DNA of 64,000 nucleotides from Physcomitrium patens (lineage: Eukaryota > Streptophyta > Bryopsida > Funariales > Funariaceae): contig NC_037258.1 of the NCBI RefSeq assembly GCF_000002425.4, positions 5,698,052 through 5,762,051 on the forward strand, written 5' to 3'. The notes below the pieces were generated by a model, which saw only the letters and a list, made by a program, of their open reading frames with translations, searched no databases and was not told the DNA's origin. A program made the position numbers and the translations under genes. Positions within the stretch are counted from its first letter, which is position 1. Each line of letters begins with the position of its first letter. This document shows, piece by piece, positions 60,801-64,000 of this stretch.

Positions 60801-62200
60801 GAAGCCGTATATGCAAGCTGTTCAAAATTGCAACTTGAGTGCTGTGAATGAAGCTCTCAATGAGCTCTACATCGAAGAAGAGGACTATGAAATGATTAGA
60901 GAGTCCATCGACACTTATGATAATTTTGATCCAATTGCCATGGCACAGCGTGTGAGTGTTTGATCTTTACTCCATCCATACAAGTAATTTACATAGTTGA
61001 GTTTTTCATGCTTTCCGAGTTTTTTCAAACAATTGCAGTTCTACGTTTTGGTACCACATGTTTTCTTCCGATCGGAAGACAAAAGTTGCAGGGTTGTTTT
61101 GAACTTGCAGTAAATGACTTAAGGAGAACGAAAGGTGTGATTGATTTATCTTGAATGGCTAACGATTATCCTTTTTTGCAATTAGATCGAGAATCATGAA
61201 CTTCTGGAAATGCGAAGAATTGCTGCTTACATATATAAGAAGGCTGGGAGGTGGCAGCAATCAGTAGCTCTTTCCAAAAAGGATAACCTTTTTTCGGATG
61301 CCATGGAGACCACGTCACAGTCTGGCGACAGTGTATTTGTAGAAGAGTTGCTAACTTTCTTTGTCAAAGAGGTATATTAGTTTGGCCATCTGTGATTGTT
61401 TGCATTGCTGCTCATGAGATTTCCAGTGGATTTGACTGTTCAACCATTGTAACCAAAGAAATTAACTGTTCGGGAACCCTTGGTGTGGTGTGAGTTTGAA
61501 CCTCAATCTGGTTGATCCGTAGGGCAAGAAAGAGTGTTTTGCCGCATGCCTGTACACCTGTTATGATCTCATTCAAGCTGATGTGGTGATAGAGTTGGCT
61601 TGGATGAACAATATGATGGATTTCGCCTACCCTTTCCTGCTCCAGGTGTGTAGTGCAACAGTGGCTTTCGTAACGTCAATGTGATTGTTAAAATTTTCTC
61701 CTCTAGGTATGATCTTGTGGTATGCAGAACATCGGTTTCCTACATTCTCTGAGTCGTCTAATTTCGCAGTACCTCCGAGAGTACTCTTTGAAGGTTGCTC
61801 ATCTCATGAGCTACAAGAACCAGGATGATGTGCATGGGAAACTCGACCACAATTTGGTAGCAGATTCGGTACAACAAATCCTGTCGCTGGTTTACATGCT
61901 GAGCAGTACAGTAAATGAAGTTTGATATGATGCACTTCTATCAGCGTGCTAAATTTATGATGGAATTAAATCTAAGAGTTTGGTAGAGCCTGTCTGCTCA
62001 TTTTTGGAGTTGCAATATTGAAAAGAAGGGCATGTTGATTAAAAACATCGTGCTGCCTGCAGAATATGTATGCGCAGCTTTTACCTTTGGCTTTGCCGGC
62101 CCCACCAATTGTTGCGGCTAGTGGGACATTTGACGCTTATGCAGGGTTGCCGGCTTACGGTTTGTTGCAGTCTAGAGGTAGCACATCACCAACCTACTGA
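51839..62200 (+). CDS. CHC: Clathrin heavy chain
   Basis: Thirty exons join in one frame to 1,694 residues (plant CHC is about 1,705): 51839-51880, 52002-52206, 52542-52630, 52821-52899, 53037-53164, 53302-53400, 53544-53652, 53891-53970, 54093-54320, 54512-54577, 54702-54818, 54986-55183, 55598-55714, 55935-55994, 56121-56207, 56411-56494, 56581-56715, 56852-56914, 57068-57172, 57475-57587, 57813-58065, 58266-58402, 58598-58876, 59041-60049, 60177-60662, 60781-60951, 61186-61371, 61523-61645, 61770-61868, 62063-62200. Residues 1 to about 350 form the cargo-binding propeller ([20 protein letters not shown]), then come the alpha-solenoid legs (CHCR repeats) and the C-terminal trimer region ([10 protein letters not shown]). 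It coats vesicles at the plasma membrane and trans-Golgi. Intron 2 has a GC donor (AAAG|GCAAGT, 52,207). The exon 29 end is least certain, and the tail diverges from the canonical lysine/glutamate-rich sequence. Confidence 0.95.
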
Positions 62201-62963
62201 TGAAGCACACTGTTCCCGAGTGCTTCCAGATTTTTTACCTTCACTTCAGTAAATAGACCAATTCTCCATGGATCATGATTGTTAGAGATTCGATCGCAGG
62301 GAAAGACACAATACTCTTCATTCGTACAGGAAGTGGGCTAGAATCTATGTTAAACATTAGCCTAACTTAGTACCAAATTGTATCCACAGCCTATCACATG
62401 TTTGCCAAGCTTGCCATGCCCATCACCCAAGTCACCATGTGTTTATAATGTTACCTTAATAAGTTGTGGCTTGTTGCAGTAACTTTCTACTGGGTGCAGT
62501 GGAGAGTGAGTTGAAATGATTTGTGTGTATCCATGACATGAAGGTTGTAGGTATAAAAGAATTATGAAAGATGAACCTTCCTGTTAAAGTTTTGAATAAA
62601 TCTGAGATTCCTGACAAGGTGATGATAACTAGGTGGTGGTATAGATTCGAAAGTAAACTGTAGAATGTGGTGGTATTGAATGTTTAGAAATTATAGTATG
62701 ACTTTTTATAATTATTATTATTATTATTTGTACCAAATCTTCTAGGTAAAAGTAATCTATTTTATATAATGCAATATAAATTCGAGCTATCTTTATTATA
62801 TATTATAAAACTTCAGAACGTAAGTAGTAATTAATAAAATAATTACAAAAATAATAGATGGTAGTGACATATGTTGATTATTAATTGATTAACATTTTTT
62901 ACATATGATTGTATCCTATTATTTGCAATCAATAGAAATATGATGTAATATACAAATAAATAA

Positions 62964-62966
62964 ATA

Positions 62967-62989
<23 letters not shown>
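62964..62989. repeat. (TA)n microsatellite
   Basis: About 13 AT units marking the return to AT-rich intergenic DNA. Confidence 0.92.
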
Positions 62990-62997
<8 letters not shown>

Positions 62998-63197
62998 GTA
63001 ATTTTCTAAAGGTTATTTTATAGAGAGATTTGAAATAAATGATATATAATATATTTTTTTAATTTTGATGTTTTTATTATTCCATCTCATAAGACAATCT
63101 CCTTCTGTTTATGTCATAACTCAAAGTATCTATTGATACATTTCTTGGACTGCATATAAATTCTAAAAAGCAATTACGAAGCTAAAAGTATTATTTG

Positions 63198-63268
63198 AAA
63201 AGAAAAGAAAAAATAGAAAAAATAAAGAAAAAATAAAAATATAAAAGAAAAAAGAAAAAAATAAAAAA
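63198..63268. repeat. A-rich purine tract
   Basis: Irregular AAAGAAAA/AAATAAA units over about 70 bp, with only A, G and a few T bases. Confidence 0.8.
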
Positions 63269-64000
63269 GCTTACTATTATATTTCTCACATGTTGATTAT
63301 GAAAGCAACTTATTAATCTGATTTTAAGTTAAATAAAAGAGGTTGTTAATTATTTTATTAAAGTAAATATTCATGAATAAAAATAATTATCAAATTCTCT
63401 TCAGTCAATTTAAACAAATCCTACAAAAAGATCTCATTTTAGTTTATAAATTATACAAGAATGTTTGCAAGTCGCAAGAAAAATTATTAATACATGATTG
63501 GAATCCAATGGATCACAATTGTATACTCAAACCAAACCAAGACCAAAATAAAGAATACATATGTGACTTATACTTATAACTTACACTTGCACATTCTTGA
63601 AGGCTGAAGTTCTTGTATGCATCATCAACTTAGTTTAGTGCAAACAATTTCAAATCAAAGCAAAAATAAAAACTTCATGAGCATCACAATGTCTAAAAGT
63701 GTGTAATAGAGAGAGTAAGTTGCTGCTCAAAGTCATGCAATCACACTACACAACTTACTAACATCCTTCCATCTAATGATCAAATAAGTATTTGATAAGT
63801 AGTAGAAGCAATACATACATACATATTGATTCAATAAGGATAGTTTATTAGGAAAGTACTTGAGCTTATATTAAATAACTGGAGCTAATAGATGAAGTAT
63901 TAACAGAATTCATATGATGCTATCCATTGAGGTGGACAGACTTATATCAACATTTCTTTACATAAAGATGCAAGAATACATAAATAATACTAATATACTA

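Larger units (their letters stand above)
62201..64000. other. 3' flank of clathrin heavy chain, then AT-rich intergenic sequence
   Basis: Positions 62,201 to about 62,690 are likely the 3' untranslated region and flank. The rest is AT-rich with a (TA)n tract (62,964-62,989) and an A-rich purine tract (63,198-63,268). No gene is recognisable; the 68-codon open stretch at 63,373-63,579 has no known motif. Confidence 0.55.

Noticed and set aside
51839..62200. Clathrin gene as a pseudogene, given its fragmented open stretches
   Set aside because: The breaks are introns. All 30 exons join with consistent phase to a full-length protein.
1..64000. tRNA, rRNA or CRISPR arrays
   Set aside because: No tRNA A/B-box pairs, rRNA-like sequence or spaced direct repeats were seen. 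A computed scan (tRNAscan-SE, Rfam) would be needed to exclude small RNAs fully.

Overview
This window looks like nuclear DNA of a moss, most likely Physcomitrium (Physcomitrella) or a close relative. The grounds are spliceosomal introns in plant-type genes, a chloroplast PSB33-type gene, LTR retrotransposons of plant type, and a decayed protein kinase + NB-ARC + LRR gene. That last architecture (PK-NBS-LRR, 'PNL') is known from mosses, and its LRR units carry the L-x-S-L-P-N-E-L-x-N-L pattern seen in moss LRR families. The species call is inference.

Layout. Positions 1-27,000 are a very AT-rich, gene-poor block of nested, heavily mutated elements. A Ty3/gypsy chromovirus (A, minus strand, 1-5953, running off the left edge) sits inside the reverse transcriptase of a second gypsy element (B, minus, 5954 to about 10,640). 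The dead kinase-NBS-LRR gene follows (about 15,230-20,940, plus). It is split by a small Ty1/copia derivative with 307-bp LTRs (17,433-19,628). A gutted relative of A follows (23,411-26,958, plus), itself interrupted by an apparent solo LTR of the B family.

From about 27,700 the sequence changes to GC-richer gene islands separated by AT-rich repeats. These are: an unidentified plant-type four-exon gene (28,401-30,264, plus); a probably broken Kir-type potassium channel C-terminal region (31,273-31,934, minus); a decayed copia pol (33,590-36,790, minus); a PSB33/LIL8-like thylakoid protein gene (37,704-39,213, plus); RNA polymerase II subunit RPB7 (42,990-45,329, plus); an SC35-like SR splicing factor (47,543-49,938, plus); and a complete 30-exon clathrin heavy chain gene (51,839-62,200, plus). 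The right end (62,200-64,000) is AT-rich again.

The intact genes have unrelated housekeeping or chloroplast roles and form no pathway. Their frames were joined by hand across GT-AG introns, plus two GC-AG introns, one in the PSB33-like gene and one in the clathrin gene. All four fully identified genes gave a continuous frame of the expected family length. Repeats and dead genes carry many substitutions that fit C-to-T or G-to-A change, consistent with decay of methylated cytosines in silenced chromatin. No tRNA, rRNA or CRISPR array was seen.
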